Below, in pieces: positions 7,161 to 15,362 of a stretch of DNA of 40,606 bases (positions are counted from its first letter, which is position 1; each line of letters opens with the position of its first letter). A program made the translations under genes and the position numbers. The stretch is from DATGIQ01 sp035295665 (GTDB taxonomy: Bacteria > Planctomycetota > Planctomycetia > Gemmatales > Gemmataceae): positions 1-40,606 of the forward strand of contig DATGIQ010000370.1 in assembly GCA_035295665.1 (NCBI GenBank), given 5' to 3'. The notes beneath the pieces were generated by a model. The model had not been told where the DNA came from. It ran no database searches and saw nothing but the letters and a program-made list of their open reading frames with translations.

Positions 7161-8387
7161 ATGCTACGCCTGCTATTGCTCGCTCTGGGGGTTTTGCTGG
7201 GGACCGATGTGTCATTGCTGGCTCAGCCCCGGCGCGGAGGGGGGCAGGCCCGCGATCACGGCTGGATTTTTAGTCTCGAAGAGGGCAAAGCCCTGGCGCG
7301 AACGAGCGGCAAACCGCTCATGGTCGTGCTGCGGTGCGAGCCTTGAACGGCTTGCCATGAATTCGATGGGCAGGTTGTCCGTCTGGAGCACATCAACGAT
7401 CTCTCCGACCAGTTTGTCCGCGTCCGCTTGACGCGCATCGATACCCTGGACCTGAACCTGTTTGATTTCGATTACGACCTGACGTTCATGGTCTTCTTCC
7501 TCGACGCTGAGGAAAACGTGTACGCCCGCTATGGCGGTCGGGACGCGGAAAACCCCGACAAGCGCCAATCCCTGGAAGGATTGCATTACACGATGCAGTC
7601 CGTGCTCGACATGCACCACCGCGCGCAGCACGCCTTTGCGCCCAAAGCCCAGGACGCGCCCAAGTATCTCCGCGATATCCCGGGTGGCCGGCGCGGTCGG
7701 GGCTGCATGCACTGCCATCAGGTGAAGGAAGTCCTCAACAGCCAATTGCAACGAACCGGCCAATGGAACCGGGACCGGATCTGGCGCTATCCCTTGCCGG
7801 AAAATGTGGGCATTCTCCTGGAAATCGACCGCGGCAATGTGATCAAGGAAGTGACCCGCCCAACTCCTGCATCCGTAGCCGGCCTCCAGGCGGGAGATGT
7901 GTTGGAACGTCTCAACGGCGTGCCGATCCACTCATTCGCCGACGCTCAGCTTGCTCTGGATCGGGCTCCGACGAGCGGCTCGATCGACGTCACCTGGCGG
8001 CGCGGCGGCCAAATGCTTCAGGAGAAGCTGGTGCTGCCGGAGGGATGGCGAAAAAGCGATCTCACCTGGCGGCCGTCGATGCAGCGGCTGGTACCCAAAG
8101 CCCGGCTTTATGGCGTCGATTTAACGACCGAGGAGAAGAAGGCGCTTGGGTTGACGCCGCTTCAGCTTGCCTTTCGCCAGAAAGACAGTGTCCCCGCCCA
8201 GGCCCAGGCGGCCGGCATTCGCCCCGGCGATATCATTCTGGGCGTGGACGACAAGCAGCTCGATGGCATGGACGTGATCGATTTTCTCCGCTATGTCCAA
8301 CGCACTTACCTGGTCGGCGACCGCGTCATCATCGACCTCTTGCGCGATGGGAAACGACTGCATCTGCCCATGGAGCTGCAGCGCTGA
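7161..8387 (+). CDS. Probable selenoprotein: thioredoxin-like UxxC, CxxCH and two PDZ domains
   Basis: One 408-residue protein results if the in-frame TGA at 7344-7346 is read as selenocysteine; both flanks fit one family. Residues 1-21 are a signal peptide. The thioredoxin-like part (about 33-150) reads GWIFSLEEGKALARTSGKPL, then RCEP-U62-TAC-HEFDGQVV, so the redox site is U62-x-x-C65 in place of CxxC. FDFDYDLTFMVFFLDAEENVYARYG follows, as in this fold. A CMHCH motif (Cys182, Cys185, His186) could bind heme c. Two PDZ domains follow (about 225-300 and 305-395; GLQAGDVLERLNG and GIRPGDIILGVDD). I recall a planctomycete family annotated as Trx7/PDZ (seleno)protein. The alternative is a nonsense-mutated gene, but the downstream frame is intact for 346 codons. 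The protein probably acts in the periplasm. Confidence 0.85.
7347..7382 (+). promoter_or_regulatory. Candidate bacterial SECIS hairpin after the TGA
   Basis: Directly after the TGA, ACGG (7347-7350) can pair with CCGU (7379-7382). Above an internal loop, UUGCCAU (7352-7358) pairs with AUGGGCAG (7366-7373) with one bulged G, closing the 7-nt loop GAAUUCG. A G at the first loop position fits the bacterial SECIS pattern. The loop begins 12 nt after the TGA, a little closer than is usual. Confidence 0.5.
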
Positions 8388-8401
8388 TGCATGGAACATG
8401 A

Positions 8402-8456
8402 GCCCGGAGCGTCAGCGACAGCTTGACACGCCGGCCCCGTCGCGGGCGCTCCGGAC
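8402..8456. terminator. Inverted repeat between convergent genes
   Basis: CCGGAGCG (8404-8411) pairs with CGCTCCGG (8447-8454) across a 35-nt spacer, between the ends of the selenoprotein gene and the SBBP gene. It probably ends transcription from both sides. AGCCCGGAGCGTCAGCGA looks like a dispersed planctomycete repeat, though I cannot confirm copies elsewhere. Confidence 0.5.
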
Positions 8457-8465
8457 TCGTGCCGG

Positions 8466-10976
8466 CTACGCAATGATCGTAATGAAAGCACTTTGAATTC
8501 CGCCCAGGCTCGCCTGGAACGCGTTCTGGGTCGGGAAATCCACCGACGCGGTGGACCCGGCCACGTAAGCTTGGCCGTTTGAATCCACTGCGATGCCGTT
8601 TCCATAGTCGAGGCTGCTTCCCCCAAGATAGCTCGAATACAGGGGCTGGCCGGCCGCGTCCAGGCTGGCCACGAAGGCATCGTAGAGTCCGCCTCCGTAC
8701 GCTGCCTGGAAAGGATCCAGCATGGGAAAATCGGACGAGTTGGTGGGGCCCGTTACGTAAACCCGGCCGGAGAGATCCACGGCAATGGCAAACGCGGCAT
8801 CGGCATTGCTGCCGCCCAGGAAGGTGGAATAACGGAGTCGGCCGGAACCATCCAGGCTGGCCACGAAAGCATTTTCGAGCCCGGCCAAATTCGCCTGGAA
8901 CGCGTTCAGCGTCGGGAAATCCGCCGAATAGGTGGACCCCGACACATCAATGTTGCCACTGGGGTCGGTGGCGATGCCGAATCCATAATCGGCGACGCTG
9001 CCGCCCAGGTACGTGGAGTACACCGGCTGGCCGGAGCCGTCCAGGCAGGTCACGAAGGCATTTTCGAACCCGGCCAAGTTCGCCTGGAAGGCATTGACGG
9101 TCGGAAAGTCGGCGGAGCTGGTTTCACCAGTCACATAAGCGCGCCCAAGCAGGTCCACGGCCAAGTCGTGGACAAGGTCCTTGCCGCTGCCGCCCAGGTA
9201 GGTGGAGTACACCGGCAGGCCAGAAGCATCCAGGCAGGTCACGAAGCCGTTGCTTCGTCCCGCCAGGGCCGGCTGGAAGGCATTTTGGGTCGGGAAATCC
9301 TGTGAGCTGGTGGTGCCGGCCACAAAGGCATGGCCGAACCCGTCCACGGCGACGGCTGTCCCGACGTCGGTGCCGCTGCCGCCCAGATACGTGGAGTAAA
9401 CGAGCCTGCCCGCCTTGTCCAAGTTGGTCACGAAGGCATCGATGCCGCCTCCGCCGAAAGCCGGCTGGAAGGCATCCAGCGCCGGGAAGTCGGGCGACGT
9501 GGTTTCCCCGGTGACGGTGACATGGCCGGCCGGGTCCACCGCAATCCCATTGCCCTGGTCGAAACCGCTGCCGCCCAGGTACGTCGAAAAGAGCGGCTCG
9601 CCGGTGCTGTCCAGGCTGGTAACATAAGCGTTTCCGAGACCGCCGCCCGAATTCGGCTGGGAAGGATTCAGCGTCGGAAAATCGGCCGCATTGGTCGAGC
9701 CGGTCACATAAACATGTCTCGATGCGTCCACGGCGATGCTGGCCCCTCCCGTCAAGCCGCTGCCGCCGAGGTACGTGGAGTAACGCACAACCGGGTCGAT
9801 GACCAACCGCTGGGAAGGATCATACGCACCGACCCGGAAGTGGACCCGCTGGCCGTCTTCGAGCACATATTGGCCGGCAATTTCCTGTGGAGTACCGTTC
9901 CGATCCTGGTAGATGCGCGGGGTGTGCTCGCGGATTTCCGTCCCGGCCACATTCGCCACGAGGTCGCCCTGGCTATCGATGGCCAGCCGATCGGCACCCG
10001 TGAAGGAAAGCGTGATGGCTGCGGGATTGGCACCGGGAGACACAGCGAAATCGTATTCCAGCTGGCCGTCGCGGCTGTGGTAGACCAGATCGATGCCCGG
10101 ATAGATATTGTGGTAGGCGACCTGGGCGAAGGTAGGGATGTCGGTGTGCCAATTCGTCGGATCGTTGCCCAGGTAGTAATTCACGGTGCCGGGCAGCTTG
10201 TCCAGGCCGATGGCTTGCGGTGTGCGGCTGCTTCCCACGAGCTGCATCCGCAGCACCGCGGTCGGGCCGAGCACCAGGACGGCCTCGGTAGACGTGAGAA
10301 ACAGGTTGTAGCCGGGACCGTGGGCCAGGAAGCGGACCGCAGCATCGGTTTGCCCCTGGTTCGCCTCAAACCGCAATGGCGCCGAACCAACACTTGCAGG
10401 AGCCGGCGCGACCGCGGCGCCCGCCGGGGCAGAAGTCCCCACCTTCACCGAATTCCCCTGGGCCGTTGGAGTGGCCGGCGGTGATGCCGGCTCGACTCGG
10501 CTCGCCGGAACCCCGTTCGGACTGGAGGATGCTTTCGCCATCGGCATCGGCGGCAGCAGATCGCCCGTGCCCGGAAGTCCAGACCCAGCGCTCCCTCGCT
10601 CGAAACCGCCCAGCACGAAGGCATGGAAATCGAGAGTATCTGCATCCACCCCCGCCGGAGAGCCGCTCTCTCCGCTTGGCTCAATCCGCACCACTGGCTG
10701 TGGATCCGCAAATTGCAATTGCGAATGGTCCATTTCGAATGGACCATTCCCCATCCGCAATTCGGTCTTTTCCGCCGCCGCCCATTCTCCACCGCTCTCC
10801 GCCTGGACAGTCTCCACCGCGGCTAGCGCTGGCCAGCCCAACGTGGAGCCGACCAGCAGCCAGCCCAACGTGTCGCCCGGTGGCAAGCGGTCTTCTAGAC
10901 AATCCAATCGCGGACGGTACGAACCCGGATGCCGTTTCCGGCTCGGTTGGGAGCAGCGCCTCGCGAAGGGATGCAT
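8466..10976 (-). CDS. SBBP-repeat beta-propeller surface protein
   Basis: 836 residues from the ATG at 10976, which has an AGGAG site; a longer frame to 11159 lacks one. The N-terminus carries the planctomycete motif RPRLDCLEDRLPPGDTLGWLL instead of an ordinary signal peptide. A Pro/Ala/Ser-rich stretch leads to an adhesin-like domain starting LRFEANQGQTDAAVRFLAHG (about 200-390). Seven SBBP repeats of about 63 residues follow, each opening Y/FSTYLGGS, with GIAVD, VYVTGST, DFPT and AFVTSLD blocks; together they should form one seven-bladed propeller. The last repeat stops abruptly at AFITIIA. A palindromic insertion sits in the linker (10723-10749). The protein is probably at the cell surface or secreted. 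Function unknown. Confidence 0.88.
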   Translation of the reverse strand: MHPFARRCSQPSRKRHPGSYRPRLDCLEDRLPPGDTLGWLLVGSTLGWPALAAVETVQAESGGEWAAAEKTELRMGNGPFEMDHSQLQFADPQPVVRIEPSGESGSPAGVDADTLDFHAFVLGGFERGSAGSGLPGTGDLLPPMPMAKASSSPNGVPASRVEPASPPATPTAQGNSVKVGTSAPAGAAVAPAPASVGSAPLRFEANQGQTDAAVRFLAHGPGYNLFLTSTEAVLVLGPTAVLRMQLVGSSRTPQAIGLDKLPGTVNYYLGNDPTNWHTDIPTFAQVAYHNIYPGIDLVYHSRDGQLEYDFAVSPGANPAAITLSFTGADRLAIDSQGDLVANVAGTEIREHTPRIYQDRNGTPQEIAGQYVLEDGQRVHFRVGAYDPSQRLVIDPVVRYSTYLGGSGLTGGASIAVDASRHVYVTGSTNAADFPTLNPSQPNSGGGLGNAYVTSLDSTGEPLFSTYLGGSGFDQGNGIAVDPAGHVTVTGETTSPDFPALDAFQPAFGGGGIDAFVTNLDKAGRLVYSTYLGGSGTDVGTAVAVDGFGHAFVAGTTSSQDFPTQNAFQPALAGRSNGFVTCLDASGLPVYSTYLGGSGKDLVHDLAVDLLGRAYVTGETSSADFPTVNAFQANLAGFENAFVTCLDGSGQPVYSTYLGGSVADYGFGIATDPSGNIDVSGSTYSADFPTLNAFQANLAGLENAFVASLDGSGRLRYSTFLGGSNADAAFAIAVDLSGRVYVTGPTNSSDFPMLDPFQAAYGGGLYDAFVASLDAAGQPLYSSYLGGSSLDYGNGIAVDSNGQAYVAGSTASVDFPTQNAFQASLGGIQSAFITIIA
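10717..10765. repeat. In-frame palindromic element inside the SBBP gene
   Basis: A perfect inverted repeat, GAATGGTCCATT (10723-10734) and AATGGACCATTC (10738-10749) around TCG, has partly matching flanks (ATTGCG ... CGCAAT). It is AT-richer than its surroundings and encodes MGNGPFEMDHSQLQF within the disordered linker. Confidence 0.6.
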
Positions 10977-11100
10977 GGACAGCTCCTGAAGATGGGGAAC
11001 GTTTTGCGGCAGCTCGGCGTACTGCCACAAAACGTTGTCCCATCCTACCCGATCGCTCCGTCCGTAAGCAATCCTTTTTGAAGCGCAAATGGGTGAAAGG

Positions 11101-12429
11101 TCAGAGCGTGTAGCCCTTACGATACTGGGGCCGGATGAGCGGCTCAACCTCAGGGGCATTCAAAGCCCGGAGATTGCGGGCGTCCCATTCGATCTTCTTC
11201 CCGGCCCAAACGGCGAGGTTGCCGAGCAACACCGTCTCCACGAGCGGCCCTGCGTAGTGGGTGAAATTAGACATGGCCGGGGGTCCTCCCTTGATGGCGC
11301 GGGCAAACTCCGTGAAATGGCCCGGCGACTCGGGGAACTCGACCTTCGGCTGGCTAACGTCTCCGATCAGCTGGTAGCGGTCGCCGTTGTCCCCGGCCGC
11401 GTACAGCTTCCCTTTTTCGCCGATCAGCAGCGATCCACTTATGGGGACCGCGTTGCCGTTGAGCAGGTCGGCCGGTGGCTTCTTCCCGCCGTCGTACCAG
11501 ACCATCGTCACGGCGGGTCGATCCCCTCGCGCCGGGAACGTGTAGCGAATGACCGACCACTTGGGATAGGTTTCCTTGTTGTGGCCGGAGGACTGCGCCT
11601 CGACCGAGCTCGGTTCGCGCAGGTCCAGGGCCATGTAGGCCAGGTTCATGGTGTGGCAGGCCATGTCCCCCAGGGCCCCGGTGCCGAAATCCCACCAGCC
11701 GCGCCAGTTGAAGGGGTGGTAGGTGCCCCGCCGTGCGTTGGCCTGGCCCTGGTAAAATGGACGCCACGGAGCCGGTCCGAGCCACAGGTCCCAGTGAACC
11801 GTCGAAGGCGGGGTTTGCTCTCCCTGGGGCCGATCGATGCCTTGCGGCCAGATGGGGCGGTTGGTCCAGACGTGCACTTCCTTGACCGTGCCGATGGCTC
11901 CCGCACGGACCAACGCGGCCGCCTTCCGCACTCCGCTACTGGCCGTTCCCTGGTTGCCCATCTGCGTCGCCACTTTCATTTCGGTGGCAATTTCGCCCAG
12001 CCGGCGGGCCTCATACAGACTGTGCGACAAGGGTTTCTGCGTGAAGCAATGTTTGCCCAGGCGCATGGCCAGGGCCGACGCCACCGCATGAACATGATCG
12101 GGCGTGCTCACGGTGACGGCGTCGATACTCTTGCCCATGTCGTCGAACATTTTCCGGAAATCGACATACTTTTTGGCTTTGGGGTAGCGCTTGGCAGCCG
12201 CGTCGAGGGTCCGTTCGTCGATATCGCAAAGGGCCACAATGTTGCCATGCTGGGCCGCGGCGGCGGTGTCACTGCTCCCTTTGCCACCGACGCCAATGCA
12301 GGCAAACTGAATCTGGCTATTGGGGGAAGGGTTCTTGTCGTCGGCCGGTGCTGTCTCGGCGACCCAAAAGCCGACTCCGGTCAGGGCTGTGGTCTTGAGG
12401 AAGTCGCGACGGTTGTTCTGGCGGTTCAT
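11101..12429 (-). CDS. Gfo/Idh/MocA family oxidoreductase with Tat signal
   Basis: 442 residues from the ATG at 12429, which follows GCGGAGGATCC. The twin-arginine signal RRDFLKTTALTGVGF predicts export in folded form. The Rossmann domain reads IQFACIGVGGKGSSDT, then VALCDIDE. The catalytic-type EKP-like segment appears as CFTQKPLSHSLYEARRL: the usual Glu is Gln here, as is common in exported planctomycete members. The C-terminal GFO_IDH_MocA domain includes GTYHPFNWRGWWDFGTGALGDMACHTMNL. The substrate is likely a sugar or cyclitol; the sequence does not say which. It lies upstream of the SBBP gene on the same strand with a 124-nt gap, so cotranscription is possible. Confidence 0.92.
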   Translation of the reverse strand: MNRQNNRRDFLKTTALTGVGFWVAETAPADDKNPSPNSQIQFACIGVGGKGSSDTAAAAQHGNIVALCDIDERTLDAAAKRYPKAKKYVDFRKMFDDMGKSIDAVTVSTPDHVHAVASALAMRLGKHCFTQKPLSHSLYEARRLGEIATEMKVATQMGNQGTASSGVRKAAALVRAGAIGTVKEVHVWTNRPIWPQGIDRPQGEQTPPSTVHWDLWLGPAPWRPFYQGQANARRGTYHPFNWRGWWDFGTGALGDMACHTMNLAYMALDLREPSSVEAQSSGHNKETYPKWSVIRYTFPARGDRPAVTMVWYDGGKKPPADLLNGNAVPISGSLLIGEKGKLYAAGDNGDRYQLIGDVSQPKVEFPESPGHFTEFARAIKGGPPAMSNFTHYAGPLVETVLLGNLAVWAGKKIEWDARNLRALNAPEVEPLIRPQYRKGYTL

Positions 12430-12827
12430 GGATCCTCCGCGAAAAGATGATGACGGAATCTGCCCGTTGACGTTTTCCAGATAGACGGGTCTCTGCCCTG
12501 GATTATTCAGCGCGGGCAACCAGGGTCAGGCCGCATCCATCCGTGGGAAAAAATGCGCTCCATTTGCTGGCGTCGTTACGTGTATTTAGGAAGGATTCGG
12601 GAAACCGTGCCCGTGAGACTATTAACGATAGTCCTCAACCATGTTTCCTTTCGGAAACATGGCCGAGACGGCCGGCTGGAAGTACTTCGCTCTTAACCGT
12701 TTTCCAGATCGGTAGTTAGGCGCTTTTTCGACTCCGCAGCTACGTTGTGGCGCGATATTTGCTGCCGGTGTAAAGTCCTGTGTCGGCATTGACTCGCCAA
12801 TGCATTTCTTTCCTCGGGAGGTCTGAT
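12430..12827. other. Intergenic region between divergent genes
   Basis: About 400 nt separate the oxidoreductase and the next plus-strand gene and must hold both promoters. I see one clear structure, the hairpin at 12639-12662, and no convincing coding frame or promoter boxes. Confidence 0.5.
12639..12662. repeat. Perfect 10-bp hairpin
   Basis: CCATGTTTCC and GGAAACATGG flank the loop TTTC. No T run follows on either strand, so it does not look like a terminator. It could be an operator or a transcript structure; its role is unknown. Confidence 0.55.
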
Positions 12828-13484
12828 ATGACGCTTGGAACTGTTCGTGTGCGCATCTGGGCTCTCTCCGCCCTGCTGGCGCTGCTGTTGATCAGCGCTG
12901 GTCCGGCTCGGGCACAAATTGCCCTGTATCCCTTCGCCGAACCGAATACGGGCAGAACAGGGCAGGGCTTTGAGGCGACGGTCGTCGATCCGAACGCGAC
13001 GGCGACCGATGTCACTCTCAGCGACAGCATTCCGCCTTCAGCCGAAGATTACATCGAAGATCCGCCCACCGGACCGCTGTATGGTTTCCCAATCCTCCGC
13101 ATCCAACCCAGCACCAGCAACGCCGATGCGACGAGTCCGCTCCAGGCGGTCGCCAACGATAAGTATTTTGAGTTCACGGTCACCGCCAACCCGGGCACTT
13201 CCCTCAATCTGACCAGCCTGGAGTTCCTGGTCGCCCGCGGCGGCAGCGCCACCCCGCGCGGTTTTGTGGTGACCTCCATGTCGTCGAAGGATGGTTTCTT
13301 CCGCATTCTCAGTCAGCAGGATGTGCCAACGGTGCGGAACGTGCAGACTGACGTCATCATCGATCTGAGTGGCGCGGCGTTCCAGGGCCTGCCTGATATC
13401 ACGGTTCGGATCTATTCGTACACGCCCTCTACTGGCCAATCGGTCGAGTACAGCGGCCTGAGCCTGAATGGGTTCGTGCAGTAA
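12828..13484 (+). CDS. Small secreted protein of unknown function
   Basis: 218 residues. The ATG at 12828 has a GGGAGG site; the signal peptide ends near residue 30 (LLLISAGPARA-Q). The mature protein is rich in Thr, Ser, Val and Pro and looks all-beta (DKYFEFTVTANPGTSLNLTSL, FVVTSMSSKDGFFRILS, DITVRIYSYTPSTGQSVEYSGL). It has no Cys pairs, no membrane helix and no PEP-CTERM tail, although its style resembles proteins that carry one. I do not recognise a family. It is monocistronic and ends against the palindrome at 13494. Confidence 0.75.
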   Translation: MTLGTVRVRIWALSALLALLLISAGPARAQIALYPFAEPNTGRTGQGFEATVVDPNATATDVTLSDSIPPSAEDYIEDPPTGPLYGFPILRIQPSTSNADATSPLQAVANDKYFEFTVTANPGTSLNLTSLEFLVARGGSATPRGFVVTSMSSKDGFFRILSQQDVPTVRNVQTDVIIDLSGAAFQGLPDITVRIYSYTPSTGQSVEYSGLSLNGFVQ

Positions 13485-13493
13485 GTGGTTCAC

Positions 13494-13560
13494 GTTTCGC
13501 GGCGGTTCGAAGAACCACGCGGGGCACGCCACCGCACGGTTCTCCGAATTGCCGCGAAAC
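13494..13560. repeat. 67-nt palindromic element, probable bidirectional terminator
   Basis: Two 23-nt arms (13494-13516 and 13538-13560) match at 20 of 23 positions when one is reversed. The left arm starts GTTTCGCGGCGGTTC and ends GAACC. The right arm directly abuts the leuA stop codon. Related elements lie at 15293 and 24880. Confidence 0.7.
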
Positions 13561-15120
13561 CTAAACGGCGCTGACGGCTTCCGTCTGCGGATTGAGGCGG
13601 GGCTGCCGCCGCATTGCCAGGTGGTTGATGGCCTGCAAAAACGCCTGGGCACTGGCTTCGATGATGTCGGTGCTCACCGCATGGCCCCGTTGGATCCGGC
13701 CATTGTGCTCCACCTCCACCCGCGCTTCGCCCTGGGCATCCTCGCCGACACTGACACTGCGTATCTGGTAATCACGGAGCTGCACCTTCACGCCGGTGAT
13801 CCGTTCAATGCTCGTGAACAGGGCATCGACCGGTCCGTCGCCACACGCGGCATCTTCCACTCTGCGGCCATCGACGTGAATGAGACGGACCGCCGCCGTC
13901 GGCAGCGTCCCGGTCCCCGCGCTGGTGTGGAAACTTTCCAACGTCCATAACGCCGGGCCGCTGTGGAGCTGCGCTTCGGCCAGGGCTTCGATGTCGGCGT
14001 CGTAGATCACCTTCTTGCGGTCCGCCAACAGCTTGAACCCCTCGAACACCTCCTGGAGCTGGGCATCATCGAGATGGTAGCCCAGAGCAAGAACGCGGTC
14101 ACGCAGGGCGTGCCGGCCACTGTGCTTGCCCAGTACGAGCTGGGTCTGGGTAAGGCCAACATCCTCGGGACGCATGATCTCGTACGTCGTTCGTTCCTTG
14201 AGCATCCCGTCCTGATGAATGCCCGCTTCGTGAGCGAAGGCATTTTGGCCCACGATGGCCTTGTTGCGCTGGACGGCGATGCCGGTGACGTGGGCGACCA
14301 AGCGACTGGTCGGACAGAGCCGGCGCGTTTGGATCGTGGTCTCCAGGCCGAAAAAGTCCGTCCGCGTCTTCACGGCCATCACGATTTCTTCCAGGGCACA
14401 ATTGCCGGCCCGTTCGCCCAGGCCGTTGATCGTGCACTCCACTTGCCGGGCTCCTTCCTTCAAGGCCGCCAGGCTATTGGCCACGGCCAAGCCCAGGTCG
14501 TTGTGGCAATGAACGCTGAGCACCACGTTATCGATGTTCCGCACATGCTGTTTGAGGTGACGGATGGCCGCGGCATACTGGGACGGCACCGCGTAGCCTA
14601 CGGTGTCCGGAATATTGACCGTGGTCGCCCCGGCCTCGATGGCCCGTTCGACGACTTCCGCCAGGAAGTCGAGCTCCGTCCGCGAGGCATCCTCCGGAGA
14701 GAATTCAATATCGTCACAGTAGCCCTTGGCCCGCTGGACCCCCTCGACCGCACGGCGGAGGATTTCTTCCTTGGCCATGTGCAGCTTGAACTCGCGGTGG
14801 ATCGCGCTGGTGGCGAGGAACACATGAATCCGTGGCCGATGTGCATCACGCAGCGCTTCCCCCGCACGGTCGATGTCTTCCGCGTTGCAGCGTGCCAGGC
14901 CACAAATGACCGGGCCTTCGACCTGCCGGGCAATTGCTTGCACGGCCTCGAAGTCGCCGGGGGAAGCGATCGGGAAGCCGGCTTCGATGATATCCACGCC
15001 GAGGTCCCGAAGCGCCTGGGCCACTTCCAGTTTCTCGGAAAGGTTCATGCTCGCCCCGGGGGACTGCTCGCCGTCCCGCAACGTGGTATCGAAGATGATC
15101 AAGCGGTCGTGCTCAGACAT
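13561..15120 (-). CDS. leuA: 2-isopropylmalate synthase
   Basis: 519 residues, full length. It condenses acetyl-CoA with 2-ketoisovalerate in the first committed step of leucine synthesis. The ATG at 15120 starts MSEHDRLIIFDTTLRDGEQSPGASM, the classic HMGL-like opening with the metal-binding Asp and catalytic Arg. SVHCHNDLGLAVAN carries the metal-binding His pair, and NGLGERAGNCALEE and QNAFAHEAGIHQDG are family motifs. The C-terminal LeuA regulatory domain (about 390-510), which binds leucine for feedback inhibition, is present. A leader peptide and attenuator precede the gene. It lies downstream of nadE on the same strand. Confidence 0.97.
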   Translation of the reverse strand: MSEHDRLIIFDTTLRDGEQSPGASMNLSEKLEVAQALRDLGVDIIEAGFPIASPGDFEAVQAIARQVEGPVICGLARCNAEDIDRAGEALRDAHRPRIHVFLATSAIHREFKLHMAKEEILRRAVEGVQRAKGYCDDIEFSPEDASRTELDFLAEVVERAIEAGATTVNIPDTVGYAVPSQYAAAIRHLKQHVRNIDNVVLSVHCHNDLGLAVANSLAALKEGARQVECTINGLGERAGNCALEEIVMAVKTRTDFFGLETTIQTRRLCPTSRLVAHVTGIAVQRNKAIVGQNAFAHEAGIHQDGMLKERTTYEIMRPEDVGLTQTQLVLGKHSGRHALRDRVLALGYHLDDAQLQEVFEGFKLLADRKKVIYDADIEALAEAQLHSGPALWTLESFHTSAGTGTLPTAAVRLIHVDGRRVEDAACGDGPVDALFTSIERITGVKVQLRDYQIRSVSVGEDAQGEARVEVEHNGRIQRGHAVSTDIIEASAQAFLQAINHLAMRRQPRLNPQTEAVSAV

Positions 15121-15139
15121 GGTCAGGCTCCCTTGGAAT

Positions 15140-15172
15140 AAAAAAGCCCTGGGACTTCTGAGGTCCCAGGGC
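15140..15172 (-). terminator. Attenuator terminator in the leuA leader
   Basis: On the minus strand GCCCTGGGAC pairs perfectly with GTCCCAGGGC over a 7-nt loop, followed by six T residues, 20 nt before the leuA start. It lies between the leader peptide and leuA, so it must be read through for leuA to be expressed. Confidence 0.88.
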
Positions 15173-15221
15173 CGAGTTCCGCTTTCGCGGTGTGCTTCCA
15201 ATTTCGGCGTACCTAGGACCC
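15161..15221 (-). promoter_or_regulatory. Antiterminator pairing in the leuA leader
   Basis: GGGUCCUAGG at 15221-15212, which includes the leader peptide stop codon, can pair over 10 positions (two of them G-U) with CCUGGGACCU at 15170-15161, the 5' arm of the terminator. The two structures exclude each other, as in classical amino-acid attenuators. A ribosome stalled at the Leu codons would leave this segment free; a ribosome at the stop codon would cover it. Confidence 0.7.
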
Positions 15222-15278
15222 GTCCCCCTCCCGGGGGATTCGAAGGTCCAGAAGCAGAGACTCAAATCGATACGCCAT
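15213..15278 (-). CDS. Leucine-rich leader peptide of leuA
   Basis: A 21-residue frame starting MAYRFESLLLDLRIP, with a GAGGA ribosome-binding site 8 nt before its ATG. Four of five consecutive codons after Ser7 are Leu (CTG CTT CTG GAC CTT), followed closely by Ile. It ends in TAG about 40 nt before the attenuator. Position, codon content and the alternative hairpins fit translation-coupled control by charged leucyl-tRNA. Confidence 0.8.
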   Translation of the reverse strand: MAYRFESLLLDLRIPREGDGS

Positions 15279-15292
15279 GGTCAGATTTCCTC

Positions 15293-15342
15293 GTTTAGCG
15301 GCGATTCCTGGAACCGTGCGGTTCCAGGAATCGCCGCTAAAC
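15293..15342. repeat. Perfect 23-bp palindrome
   Basis: Two perfect 23-nt arms (15293-15315 and 15320-15342) flank the loop GTGC. The arms start GTTTAGCGGCGATTC and end GGAACC. It lies 20 nt after the nadE stop and directly before the ribosome-binding site of the leuA leader. It may end nadE transcripts, but no T run follows. Confidence 0.8.
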
Positions 15343-15362
15343 CACAAAAATAATCTAGCGGA

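Noticed and set aside
7344..7346. Stop codon dividing the gene into a 61-residue protein and a separate gene from 7428
   Set aside because: The first part would end mid-way through a thioredoxin fold, and the second would start inside it without a ribosome-binding site. In-frame readthrough with UxxC fits better.
8466..9790. Regularly spaced repeated DNA that could suggest a CRISPR or tandem array
   Set aside because: The period of about 190 nt follows SBBP protein repeats. The repeats vary and there are no spacers.
11089..12450. Long open frame opposite the oxidoreductase gene
   Set aside because: The minus strand carries a full Gfo/Idh/MocA protein with a Tat signal. The opposite frame is a high-GC shadow.
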